Source: an uncultured Rhizobiaceae group bacterium
GTDB lineage: Bacteria; Pseudomonadota; Alphaproteobacteria; Rhizobiales; Rhizobiaceae
Length of the DNA stretch: 64,000 nt
NCBI GenBank assembly: GCA_947501445.1
Contig: CANMVS010000009.1
Location: 1 to 64,000 of the forward strand
Direction: 5' to 3'
The translations under genes were made by a program, and so were the position numbers. The notes under the pieces were generated by a model. The model saw only the letters and a list, made by a program, of their open reading frames with translations, was not told the origin of the DNA and ran no database searches. Positions 37,321 through 46,414 of this stretch are shown here, piece after piece. Numbering within the stretch: the stretch's first letter is position 1; the number at the start of each line of letters is the position of its first letter.

Positions 37321-38022
37321 ATGTCAGAAAAACAAATCCGTCTATCAGCGACGACCCGTTTGAGGAATTATTTCCTGACGGGACTGATTATCTGTGCGCC
37401 GCTGGCAATTACAGTTTATCTGACCTGGACATTTATCAAATGGGTCGACAGCTGGGTGAAACCATATCTTCCGGCCGTCTATAACCCTGATAATTATCTG
37501 CCATTCAGTATTCCAGGTTTTGGTCTGCTGACAGCACTTGTGTTCATAACGCTGGTGGGATTTTTGACGGCGAATCTGATCGGACGCACAATTATTGCTT
37601 ATGGCGAGTCGCTGCTCAATCGCATGCCGCTTATCAGGGGCATTTACAAAGGTCTCAAGCAGATATTTCAGACTGTTCTGGAAGAACGCAGCAACTCTTT
37701 TAACAAGGCCGCCCTGATTGAATATCCGCGCAAGGGAATATGGTCGATTGTATTTCTGGCAACAGAAACCAAAGGTGAAGTTGATACCCGATTGCGTAAC
37801 AGCGGTCAGGATACCTTGTCGGTATTTTTGCCAACAACACCCAACCCAACATCCGGATTTTTGCTGTTTGTGCCGCGCCAGGATGTGATTATTCTTGATA
37901 TGTCGGTCGAAGATGCCGCCAAAATGGTCATCTCTGCCGGATTAGTAGCGCCTGACTATCAGGAAAAACTCGGTGAACTGGCACAGGACGCAGTTGAAGA
38001 CTCCAAAACTGCCGCCCAATAG
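37321..38022 (+). CDS. DUF502 family membrane protein
   Basis: Protein of 233 residues with two N-terminal transmembrane segments (about 15-37 and 66-90), then the DUF502 soluble domain with NRMPLIRGIYKGLKQ and PTTPNPTSGFLLFVPRQDV. Function is unknown. In Hyphomicrobiales it typically lies between glmS and recG, as here. No clear ribosome-binding site precedes the ATG. Confidence 0.9.
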   Translation: MSEKQIRLSATTRLRNYFLTGLIICAPLAITVYLTWTFIKWVDSWVKPYLPAVYNPDNYLPFSIPGFGLLTALVFITLVGFLTANLIGRTIIAYGESLLNRMPLIRGIYKGLKQIFQTVLEERSNSFNKAALIEYPRKGIWSIVFLATETKGEVDTRLRNSGQDTLSVFLPTTPNPTSGFLLFVPRQDVIILDMSVEDAAKMVISAGLVAPDYQEKLGELAQDAVEDSKTAAQ

Positions 38023-38030
38023 AGCACATC

Positions 38031-38120
38031 AGGTTTTGACGGAATCGGCAAAACCTGAATGCGTCAACAAAATTAGAGACCGACACCGTTGTTCCGTTTC
38101 TGGCAACAAGGTGAAACGGT
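38031..38120 (+). repeat. Dispersed two-hairpin intergenic repeat, copy B
   Basis: Same orientation and layout as copy A: AGGTTTTGACGGAATCGGCA hairpin, GAATGCGTCAACAAAAT linker, GACACCGTTGT and a CCGTTTC...GAAACGG hairpin. Lies between the convergent DUF502 and glycosyltransferase-like genes. Confidence 0.88.
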
Positions 38121-38146
38121 CCAAACAGCCGCATTTCGATACACGC

Positions 38147-38989
38147 TCAGCGTTTCATTAGTTTTTGAACCTTGCGTTTGGCCTTTGTCATCAGTGCCAT
38201 CCCAGCATTGTGTCGATGGTTGCCTCGGCCATTGATCAGTGTTGCATCAATGTAAAGCTTTGCACCTTTGTCGGTCAGGTCCTTGTGAAATGACACATGC
38301 TCGCAGATTTCCTCGCCCTTGTCGTCAATACCGACATAACGACAACCGTGCAGGGCTTGCAATTTATATATCCCAAATCCGCCAAAAGCACTTTGAACTT
38401 CAACGAAACCGCGCTCAGGTTCCAGCTTGATCCGGCGTTGTTTGAGGAACACATCTATTGCATCATCGCGGCTCATGTCTGTGGGGCGTTCACGCACCCG
38501 TTTCCAGCAATCATCCGGCGACCAGGTCGGGTGCCGCAGCGCCCAAATATCGTAATAGCGTTCACTTTGATTGGCAAAAACGGCTGTCCAGTCCGGGTTG
38601 GAAACATCAATCAGTTCCAGCACACGTTCGTCATCAATATTTTCATTAACCGCATCCAGATCCATGATGATCAAATAGTCAAATTCACTCAGTTGTGGTG
38701 AAACAAATATCTCTTCCAGGCAACGATTTCGCAAGGATGCCAGACGCTCGGTTCGCAGGTTGATTTCGGCGTCCAGTCGCGCAATGGAACGCACGACGCC
38801 ACGGCTGTGTTTGAGATCAAACTGCGTCAGGAGATTTCTCGTATTGTCAACAGAATCATTTTCGAGGAACACGTATCCCCAGTCATCAAATTGTGAACCC
38901 AGACCTGACATGGATTCCAGAATTCTGGGCAAGGTGTGCCCGCAGTCCCGTGCAAGTCCGGCAAATACGACCCGTGCTGGTATAGTCAC
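38147..38989 (-). CDS. Hypothetical protein resembling GT-A glycosyltransferases
   Basis: Protein of 280 residues. The N-terminus VVFAGLARDCGHTLPRILES and the following WGYVFLENDSVDNTRNLL look like a GT-A nucleotide-sugar fold. A DxD motif is present in LIIMDLDAV. The C-terminus is basic (MTKAKRKVQKLMKR). Related fungal proteins of the CAP59 type are mannosyltransferases, but that link is only a resemblance. It stands alone between the repeat and the recG side. Confidence 0.65.
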   Translation of the reverse strand: MTIPARVVFAGLARDCGHTLPRILESMSGLGSQFDDWGYVFLENDSVDNTRNLLTQFDLKHSRGVVRSIARLDAEINLRTERLASLRNRCLEEIFVSPQLSEFDYLIIMDLDAVNENIDDERVLELIDVSNPDWTAVFANQSERYYDIWALRHPTWSPDDCWKRVRERPTDMSRDDAIDVFLKQRRIKLEPERGFVEVQSAFGGFGIYKLQALHGCRYVGIDDKGEEICEHVSFHKDLTDKGAKLYIDATLINGRGNHRHNAGMALMTKAKRKVQKLMKR

Positions 38990-39107
38990 CCGTTTCTACC
39001 CCCCATACGACTATGTTCAAAACCTTATAGGCCAGCGCATTGTATAGTGCGATTCATATTGTAGTAGGGCGTGCGGTTTATTCACATCAGACCTGAGTTC
39101 CCACGTA

Positions 39108-39521
39108 TCAGCGGCTTTTCTTTTGATGATACGTCAACGCCAGTGCAAAACAGTGTTTTAGCTCCTCCACAGGCATCGGGTTATCTGTACCAAAGGAAAG
39201 GCAGCGGTTTCCCTCATAGACAAAAGTTTCAGGATAGACCTGTCTGCAATGAGCGATGAGCGTCGTTTGACAATGAAAAAATACGGCGCAGCTGCCCGGT
39301 GTGCCGGATTTCCAGTCGAGTCGTATCGTTGTGCCGCTTTTGGGCTTGGTGGTCAGGTAACTGGGGACGCCCCATTTCAGGGTTTCCTCCAGAATGCCCA
39401 CGCCCTCGTTCTCCAGCGCAGTTTCAAAAACCAGCTCCCGCAATTCAAGCATGGGTTGGTGCGCTGATTGCGGGTAAGCATTAAAAACATCCGCAACGCC
39501 CTGATGTGAAAATGGTGTCAT
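39108..39521 (-). CDS. DUF1801 (YdhG-like) protein
   Basis: Small protein of 137 residues with the DUF1801 pattern: ETLKWGVPSYL, then FFHCQTTLIAHCRQVYP and EGNRCLSF. Its ATG immediately follows the recG stop (TAAATG), so the two are co-transcribed. Family function is not established. Confidence 0.85.
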   Translation of the reverse strand: MTPFSHQGVADVFNAYPQSAHQPMLELRELVFETALENEGVGILEETLKWGVPSYLTTKPKSGTTIRLDWKSGTPGSCAVFFHCQTTLIAHCRQVYPETFVYEGNRCLSFGTDNPMPVEELKHCFALALTYHQKKSR

Positions 39522-41627
39522 TTATCCAGCCCTTAATAATCGAATGGCTTCATCCCGGCGCCAGACATAAAGCAGCATGCGAAGTGCCTGTCCGCGTTCA
39601 GTTACGAGGTTTCCATCCATTTCCAGTATATAGCGCGCATCATCACGCGCAGTTTCCAGCAAATCCCCATGTGCCTGCAAATCGACCAGACGAAATCCCG
39701 GTGTACCCGATTGCCTGGTACCAAGAAGTTCTCCTTCCCCTCGCAATTTCAAATCTTCTTCAGCGATCCTGAAGCCGTCTTCACTATCGCGCATGATCGA
39801 CAAACGTGCCTTTCCAACGTCACTGAGCGGACCTTTGTAGAGCAAAATGCAGCTGGAAGCTTCATCCCCGCGGCCAACACGGCCACGCAGCTGATGCAGT
39901 TGGGCAAGTCCGAACCGCTCCGCATGTTCAATCACGATGATTGACGCATCGGGTACATCCACGCCAACTTCGATTACAGTCGTTGCCACAAGTACGCGCG
40001 TTTTGCCGGATTTGAAATCCTGCATGGCAGCTTCCTTTTCCGCACTGTTCATGCGGCCGTGCACAAGTCCGGCCAGGGCACCAAACACCCGACCCAGGTG
40101 TTCATGTCTTTGTTCCGCGGACATCAGATCAGACACTTCCGAATCTTCAACAAGCGGGCAAATCCAATAGGCTTTTTTGCCCCTTGATACCGCATCCCTC
40201 AACCGTTCAACCACATCGTCAATCCGATCCAACTCGAGTGTTGCCGTTTTGATCGGCAATCGTCCAGATGGCTTTTCGGTCAGACGTGAGACATCCATAT
40301 CACCAAAGGCTGAAAGGACCAGGGTTCTCGGTATGGGTGTTGCCGTCATGACCAACATATGTGGTGCTGATCCCTTGGCAGTCAGTCGAAGACGTTGGTG
40401 TACACCAAACCTGTGCTGCTCATCCACCACGGCAAGGAGCAGATCACTATAAACGACCGTGTCCTGAAACAATGCATGGGTGCCAATGATCATCTTGGTT
40501 TTACCAGAGGCAATACGTTCAAGAATGGCTTTTCGGTCCTTTGCCTTTGTTCGCCCGGTCAAAAGGTCAACACCAACGCCGGTCGCGGTCGCCATGGGTT
40601 CAATGGTGGCATAATGCTGTTGTGCCAAAATCTCAGTCGGCGCCATCAAAACGGATTGTCCATCCACCTCCGCACATGCAGCCATGGCAAACAAAGCCAC
40701 AGCGGTCTTGCCGGAGCCGACATCACCTTGAAGCAGGCGCAGCATCCTGTCCGGGCTCTCCATATCTCCAATGATGTCGCGAACAGCATTTTGCTGGCCA
40801 TCAGTCAGTCGAAAGGGCAAAATTGAAAGCAGTTGCGTACGCAGTTTTCCATTGCCGCGTACCGGTTTTCCCTGAAGTTTTCTGACTTTTTGGCGCACTA
40901 ACGCCAGTGAGAGCTGCCCGGCCAATAGTTCGTCATAGGCGAGACGACGACGGGCTGGAGCGTTTGGTTCCATGTCGGTTTCATCGCGGGGGGCGTGCAA
41001 AGCGCGCACAGCGGCAGCAAAATCCGGCATGCTTTGACGTTTGACAAAGGTTAAATCCAACCACTCGGGAAATTCAGGCATCGATTGCAGTGCTGTATCT
41101 ATCGCACGCTGCAGCAATTTTGGTGAAAGGCCTGCTGTCAGTGGATAAACCGGCTCAATCATCGGAAAATCTTCCGGGTTTGCCGCCAGTGCCATCCGGT
41201 CCGGATGGACCATGGATGCACGTCCGTTGAACCACTCCACCTTGCCACTGACCAAAACTTTTTCGCCCACCGGCAGCGCCCGCTCAAGCCAGTTTTGTTT
41301 GGCATGAAAAAAGGTCAATGCAATCTCGCCTGTCTCATCATGAGCCAGAATTTTGTATGGCACGTTGCTGCGCCCCCTTGGTGACGGCAAATGCTGGTCA
41401 ACATGCAGGTTTAGGGTAACCAATGAACGCTCAAGCGCGTGAGCGACACCCGGTTGATTACGGCGATCAATCAACCGATGCGGGGGTAAGAGCAGGAGAT
41501 CAACCGCTTTTGTTTCTTCTGCATTTTCACGCCCAAGCGCCCGTGCAATCAGTGCCGCGATTTTTGGCCCTATTCCCGTAAAGGAAGTTATTGTGACAAA
41601 CAGCGGGTCAAGTGAACTGGGACGCAT
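39522..41627 (-). CDS. recG: ATP-dependent DNA helicase RecG
   Basis: Branch-migrates and reverses replication forks and Holliday junctions. The N-terminal wedge/OB domain is followed by SF2 helicase motifs: Walker A LLQGDVGSGKTAVA, the DEQH motif in VVDEQHRFGVHQR, and TATPIPRT. The TRG-like region QLHQLRGRVGRG is near the C-terminus. ATG 41627 gives 701 residues, the usual length; the tracked start adds 39. It is divergent from sdhE-mfd. Confidence 0.97.
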   Translation of the reverse strand: MRPSSLDPLFVTITSFTGIGPKIAALIARALGRENAEETKAVDLLLLPPHRLIDRRNQPGVAHALERSLVTLNLHVDQHLPSPRGRSNVPYKILAHDETGEIALTFFHAKQNWLERALPVGEKVLVSGKVEWFNGRASMVHPDRMALAANPEDFPMIEPVYPLTAGLSPKLLQRAIDTALQSMPEFPEWLDLTFVKRQSMPDFAAAVRALHAPRDETDMEPNAPARRRLAYDELLAGQLSLALVRQKVRKLQGKPVRGNGKLRTQLLSILPFRLTDGQQNAVRDIIGDMESPDRMLRLLQGDVGSGKTAVALFAMAACAEVDGQSVLMAPTEILAQQHYATIEPMATATGVGVDLLTGRTKAKDRKAILERIASGKTKMIIGTHALFQDTVVYSDLLLAVVDEQHRFGVHQRLRLTAKGSAPHMLVMTATPIPRTLVLSAFGDMDVSRLTEKPSGRLPIKTATLELDRIDDVVERLRDAVSRGKKAYWICPLVEDSEVSDLMSAEQRHEHLGRVFGALAGLVHGRMNSAEKEAAMQDFKSGKTRVLVATTVIEVGVDVPDASIIVIEHAERFGLAQLHQLRGRVGRGDEASSCILLYKGPLSDVGKARLSIMRDSEDGFRIAEEDLKLRGEGELLGTRQSGTPGFRLVDLQAHGDLLETARDDARYILEMDGNLVTERGQALRMLLYVWRRDEAIRLLRAG

Positions 41628-41792
41628 ATTGTGTGTGTTTCCGATTAAAGGCGATTTGTGGTCAGGTGATTCAGCCCCGGCAGCCACCGATTTAGTGAAT
41701 AGCCAAGTATGATCCGCGAATCTGGTGCAATGCAAGGCTGACAATTGAAATTGTCTTCGCTATAGAAGCGCATCACCATCAGGATTATCTCC

Positions 41793-42074
41793 ATGACCGG
41801 CACAAAACGAACAAGCGCTGACCTCGATCCCAGACAGCGGCGCACATTGTTCCGCGCATGGCATCGCGGGATCCGTGAAATGGATCTCATTTTGGGCCAG
41901 TTTGCTGATGAAAATATCCATCTGTTGAATGATGAAGAGCTTTCTTTATTCGAGTCTCTTCTCGACGTTGATGACCGCGATATGATTCAATGGGTCACGG
42001 GAGAAATTCCAACGCCTGAAGCCTTCAATACGCCGCTGTTCCGACGAATCCGTGCGTACAAACAAAGTGACTGA
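41793..42074 (+). CDS. sdhE: FAD assembly factor SdhE
   Basis: Chaperone that promotes covalent FAD attachment to succinate dehydrogenase SdhA. The 93-residue protein contains the conserved RGxxE motif in WHRGIREMDLILGQF. It is two bases upstream of mfd and divergent from recG, an arrangement common in Rhizobiales. Confidence 0.95.
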   Translation: MTGTKRTSADLDPRQRRTLFRAWHRGIREMDLILGQFADENIHLLNDEELSLFESLLDVDDRDMIQWVTGEIPTPEAFNTPLFRRIRAYKQSD

Positions 42075-42076
42075 CA

Positions 42077-45000
42077 ATGCTGAAGCAACTTCAAGCTGAA
42101 CAGATATACAATGCGCGAACACCCGTTACCTTGGCCAATGTGCCAGCGGGTGGCGAGTCGCTTGTTCTGGCTGAAGCTGCCCGCAAAGGTGCCGCTGTTG
42201 CCTATATCCTGTCCGATGGGCAACGGATGAACGATGTTGCCCAAAATCTCGAATTCGTAGCACCCGAAATCCCGGTACTGATGCTGCCCGGTTGGGATTG
42301 TCTTCCCTATGACCGGGTATCACCAAGCGCCGATACGGCCGCGCAGCGTTTGTCTACGCTCAGCGCACTCATTGCCCATCACAAAAAGCAGCACCCCGCA
42401 ATAGTACTGATTTCCGTCAATGCTCTGCTGCAAAAAGTACCGCCGCGTTCGGTCATGTCAACGCTCGGGTTTCATGCCAGCGCCGGTAACAGCATCCGCA
42501 TGGATGACATAGCAAAACGACTGTCTTCCAATGGGTTTGAACGCGTATCGACTGTCCGGGAAGTCGGTGAGTACGCAATTCGCGGCGGTATTCTGGATGT
42601 ATTCGTTCCCGGTCATGAGGAACCGGTTCGACTCGATTTTTTTGGCGATACGCTCGAAAGCATTCGCAGTTTTGATCCTGCAAGCCAACGAACAACCCGG
42701 CAGGAAAGATCGCTCGAACTCAATCCGATGAGCGAAGTGACACTCAACGAAGAGACCATCAGCCGTTTTCGCAAGAACTACCTGTCGCTGTTTGGTGCGG
42801 CCAAACGTGAAGACGCGCTTTATCAGGCCATCAGCGATGGTCGCCGCTATGCCGGGATGGAACATTGGCTTCCTCTGTTTTACGAAAATCTCGAAACTGT
42901 GCTGGATTATCTGCCCGATTTTTCATTCTTTGCTGATCGCAGTGTTGTCGACGCTGCAACTGAGCGATACGCGCAAATTGAAGATCATTTCGAAGCCCGT
43001 GGCAGGTTTGCAGGGTCCGATGGGGGAGACCAATCGACGCCCTATAATCCGGTTCCAACTGATGCGTTATATCTGCAGCCGAACGTCGTATCGAATTCCC
43101 TGGATGTCTTGAACACGGTGAGCCTGTCACCCTTCATGGAAGAGGAATTTGGTGAACGCCGCGTCGTCAATCTGCAGGCACACCTTGGACCCCGATGGGC
43201 AAGTGCTGCAGAAGCTGCAGGAAATACACCAAACCGGGCCAATGTTTTTGATCAGGTTGTTACTCATATTGGTCAGAAGCGTGCAGGAGACAACAAGGTT
43301 GTCCTGACCGCCTGGACTGAAGGCTCACTGGACCGACTGCTGCAGGTTCTGAGCGAACATGGTCTGGAGCGTTTTCAACAGGTCAAATCACTTGATGAAG
43401 TTCAGACCCTGCAAAAGGGCGTTGTGGCAACTGCCATTCTCAATCTTGAGGCTGGTTTCGATATTGGCACACTAACGTTGATTGGCGAACAGGATATCCT
43501 TGGTGATCGCCTTGTGCGCAGAAGCCGCCGGAAGAAAAAAGGTGCGGATTTCATTACCGAGGTGGCCGGTCTGGAGGAGGGCGATATTGTCGTCCACGCA
43601 GAGCACGGTATTGGTAAGTTTCTGGGGTTGAAGACAATTGAGGCAGCTGGATCGGCCCATGCGTGTGTGGAGTTGCGTTACGCTGAACAGGCAAAGCTCT
43701 TTCTGCCGGTTGAAAACATTGAACTGCTCTCGCGATATGGATCGGATGCATCGGGAGCCGTATTGGACAAGCTTGGCGGTGTCGCATGGCAATCGCGCAA
43801 GGCAAAACTAAAAAAGCGGCTGCTGGATATCGCAGAAGGACTGATCCGAATTGCTGCAGAACGCATGACGCGCAGCGCGCCGATGCTCAACGTCCCCGAG
43901 GGGCTTTACGATGAGTTCGCCGCCAAATTCCCTTATGATGAAACTGAGGATCAGGCGAGTGCTATTGATCGGGTGATCGGAGACCTGGCAGAGGGGGTTC
44001 CGATGGACCGTCTTGTGTGTGGTGATGTTGGATTTGGCAAAACAGAAGTGGCCCTTCGTGCTGCGTTCATTGCAGCGATGAACGGTGTGCAGGTCGCGAT
44101 CGTCGTTCCAACAACCTTGTTAGCGCGTCAGCATTACAAGACCTTTAGCGATCGATTGCGTGGTTATCCGGTTCGTGTTCAGCAGGCCTCCCGTCTGGTT
44201 GGACAAAAAGAACTGACCTTGACCAAACAGGAACTTGCTGACGGAAAAACCGATATTGTCGTCGGCACGCACGCTCTGCTGGGCAAGTCGATCAGCTTTG
44301 CCAATCTTGGATTGCTCATCATCGATGAAGAGCAGCATTTTGGTGTAAAACACAAGGAACGTCTCAAGGATCTGAAATCGGATATCCATGTGTTGACGCT
44401 GTCTGCAACGCCGATACCGCGCACGTTGCAACTGGCGATGACGGGTGTTCGGGAGCTTTCGCTCATTACAACGCCACCCGTGGATCGGTTGGCTGTTCGC
44501 ACCTTCATTTCTCCTTTTGATCCGCTGGTAATTCGGGAAACGCTGCTGCGGGAACATTTTCGTGGTGGTCAGAGTTTTTATGTCTGCCCGCGCGTTTCTG
44601 ATCTGGCTGATGTTCATGCCTTTTTGGAATCCGATGTGCCGGAACTCAAAGTGGCCATCGCTCACGGGCAAATGCCTGCCGGACAACTCGATGACATTAT
44701 GAATGCATTTTATGATGGTCAGTACGACGTTCTATTGTCGACAACCATTGTTGAATCCGGTCTGGATGTGCCTTCAGCCAACACGTTGATCGTTCATCGC
44801 GCCGATATGTTCGGGCTTGCACAACTGTATCAGTTACGTGGCCGGGTTGGGCGTTCGAAGGTACGCGCATTTGCGCTCTTCACGTTGCCGGTCAATCGGA
44901 TATTGACGACCACCGCCGATCGCCGGTTGAAAGTGCTTCAGTCGCTTGACACATTGGGTGCCGGTTTCCAACTGGCGAGCCATGATCTTGATATTCGTGG

Positions 45001-45580
45001 GGCCGGTAATCTATTGGGTGAAGAACAGTCCGGCCATATCAAGGAGGTGGGATTTGAGCTCTATCAGCATATGCTTGAGGAGGCCGTGGCCGAGCTCAAG
45101 GGTGAGGATGAAGTTCTGGACACCGGCTGGTCACCGCAGATTGCCGTTGGTACCTCGGTTATGATTCCGGATGCCTATGTACCCGATCTGCACCTGCGGC
45201 TTGGCCTGTACAGGCGCCTTGGGGACCTGACAACACCGGAAGAAATCGATGCGTTTGGTGCCGAGTTGATTGATCGTTTCGGCTCATTGCCGACAGAGGT
45301 CGAACACCTGTTGAAAATTGTCTATGTCAAATCACTGTGCCGTACGGCGAATGTGTCCAAACTCGATGCCGGACCAAAAGGCGTCGTGGTGCATTTCAGA
45401 AACGGAGAGTTTCCAAATCCGGCCGGGCTGGTAGCCCATCTTTCAACACAGGGTTCATTGTCGAAAATTCGGCCGGACCAAAGTATTTTGTTTATTCGCA
45501 ATCTGCCGGATGCCGAAAAGCGCCTGGGTGCTGCTGCAGTGATAATGAACCAATTGGCGCAGATCGCCACTGCCCATTAG
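42077..45580 (+). CDS. mfd: Transcription-repair coupling factor
   Basis: Displaces stalled RNA polymerase and recruits UvrA. The 1,167-residue chain has an N-terminal UvrB-like region, the RNAP-interacting domain (EGDIVVHAEHGIGKFLGL near residues 505-522), helicase motifs GDVGFGKTEVA and IIDEEQHFGVKHKERLK, the TRG motif LYQLRGRVGRS and the C-terminal autoinhibitory domain. It is full length and co-transcribed with sdhE. Confidence 0.98.
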   Translation: MLKQLQAEQIYNARTPVTLANVPAGGESLVLAEAARKGAAVAYILSDGQRMNDVAQNLEFVAPEIPVLMLPGWDCLPYDRVSPSADTAAQRLSTLSALIAHHKKQHPAIVLISVNALLQKVPPRSVMSTLGFHASAGNSIRMDDIAKRLSSNGFERVSTVREVGEYAIRGGILDVFVPGHEEPVRLDFFGDTLESIRSFDPASQRTTRQERSLELNPMSEVTLNEETISRFRKNYLSLFGAAKREDALYQAISDGRRYAGMEHWLPLFYENLETVLDYLPDFSFFADRSVVDAATERYAQIEDHFEARGRFAGSDGGDQSTPYNPVPTDALYLQPNVVSNSLDVLNTVSLSPFMEEEFGERRVVNLQAHLGPRWASAAEAAGNTPNRANVFDQVVTHIGQKRAGDNKVVLTAWTEGSLDRLLQVLSEHGLERFQQVKSLDEVQTLQKGVVATAILNLEAGFDIGTLTLIGEQDILGDRLVRRSRRKKKGADFITEVAGLEEGDIVVHAEHGIGKFLGLKTIEAAGSAHACVELRYAEQAKLFLPVENIELLSRYGSDASGAVLDKLGGVAWQSRKAKLKKRLLDIAEGLIRIAAERMTRSAPMLNVPEGLYDEFAAKFPYDETEDQASAIDRVIGDLAEGVPMDRLVCGDVGFGKTEVALRAAFIAAMNGVQVAIVVPTTLLARQHYKTFSDRLRGYPVRVQQASRLVGQKELTLTKQELADGKTDIVVGTHALLGKSISFANLGLLIIDEEQHFGVKHKERLKDLKSDIHVLTLSATPIPRTLQLAMTGVRELSLITTPPVDRLAVRTFISPFDPLVIRETLLREHFRGGQSFYVCPRVSDLADVHAFLESDVPELKVAIAHGQMPAGQLDDIMNAFYDGQYDVLLSTTIVESGLDVPSANTLIVHRADMFGLAQLYQLRGRVGRSKVRAFALFTLPVNRILTTTADRRLKVLQSLDTLGAGFQLASHDLDIRGAGNLLGEEQSGHIKEVGFELYQHMLEEAVAELKGEDEVLDTGWSPQIAVGTSVMIPDAYVPDLHLRLGLYRRLGDLTTPEEIDAFGAELIDRFGSLPTEVEHLLKIVYVKSLCRTANVSKLDAGPKGVVVHFRNGEFPNPAGLVAHLSTQGSLSKIRPDQSILFIRNLPDAEKRLGAAAVIMNQLAQIATAH

Positions 45581-45643
45581 ACCGGTCACGTTTTGTCAGA
45601 ATCGGGACCGCGGCGTCGGCCTTCGATTTTCTTGATTCATTTT
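45581..45643 (-). repeat. Dispersed repeat, decayed partial copy D
   Basis: Inverted relative to copies A and B. It begins like copy C (CACGTTTTGTCAGAATCGGGAC, then GTCGGCCTT and TTGATTCATTTT) but lacks the second hairpin. It lies between mfd and the DsbA-like gene. Confidence 0.6.
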
Positions 45644-45681
45644 CGCCAGCGATGCGATTTATTGGAAGCTATGCATAGCCA

Positions 45682-46353
45682 TCATGCCGGTGTGGCCGTC
45701 GCCGTTTCTTTTTCCTTGGCAAGATCACGGATCGCATTGGCCAGCACATCGGCAGATTGAGCTCCCATAACCGCATATTTGTTATCGAGAATGAAGCAGG
45801 GCACCCCGGTTACACCCATCGTCCGGGCGATCTCGATTTCCTGCTCTACCTCGCTGCGGTCCGCATCACCACACAACAAGGTTTCGGTGACAGCGCGGTC
45901 CATGCCAGCGCGTTCAGCTTCATCAAGCAAAACAGAATTATCGCCTATGTTTTTTCCTTCAACGAAGAACGCCTTGAACAGGCGTTCAACCAACCGGTCC
46001 TGAATGCCAGGCGCCTCGGATGCCGACCATCGGATAATCCGGTGTGCATCCAGCGTATTGGGTGATACGGCAATGGAATCAAAATCAAAGGGAATTTTTT
46101 CATCCAGACCAGCCTCTACGATGGCAGCGTAGGCGCGTTTGGCACCTTCCGAACCACCAAATTTTTCAGAGAGGTACAACTGGCGATCCTTGCCTTCTTT
46201 GGGAAGGGTTGAATCCAACTGGTAAGGGCGCCATCGAATATCAACCTGAAGGTCTTCGGGCAGGGCGCTCAAGGCATCCTCAAGCCGCCTTTTACCGATA
46301 TAGCACCACGGACACATAACATCAGAAACGATGTCAACATTAATGGCAGTCAT
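45682..46353 (-). CDS. DsbA-family oxidoreductase, FrnE-like
   Basis: Thioredoxin-fold protein of 223 residues with the CPWC active site in VSDVMCPWCYIGKRRL and the C-terminal cis-Pro region GVTGVPCFILDNKYAVMGAQ. No signal peptide is seen, so it is probably cytoplasmic, as are FrnE proteins. ATG 46353 has GGAGA seven bases upstream and is preferred. Substrates are unknown. Confidence 0.9.
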   Translation of the reverse strand: MTAINVDIVSDVMCPWCYIGKRRLEDALSALPEDLQVDIRWRPYQLDSTLPKEGKDRQLYLSEKFGGSEGAKRAYAAIVEAGLDEKIPFDFDSIAVSPNTLDAHRIIRWSASEAPGIQDRLVERLFKAFFVEGKNIGDNSVLLDEAERAGMDRAVTETLLCGDADRSEVEQEIEIARTMGVTGVPCFILDNKYAVMGAQSADVLANAIRDLAKEKETATATPA

Positions 46354-46414
46354 AATATTCTCCATGGATCTTTGTCACACGAACGGGTAGCGGACAATCA
46401 ACGCAAGTGGACTG

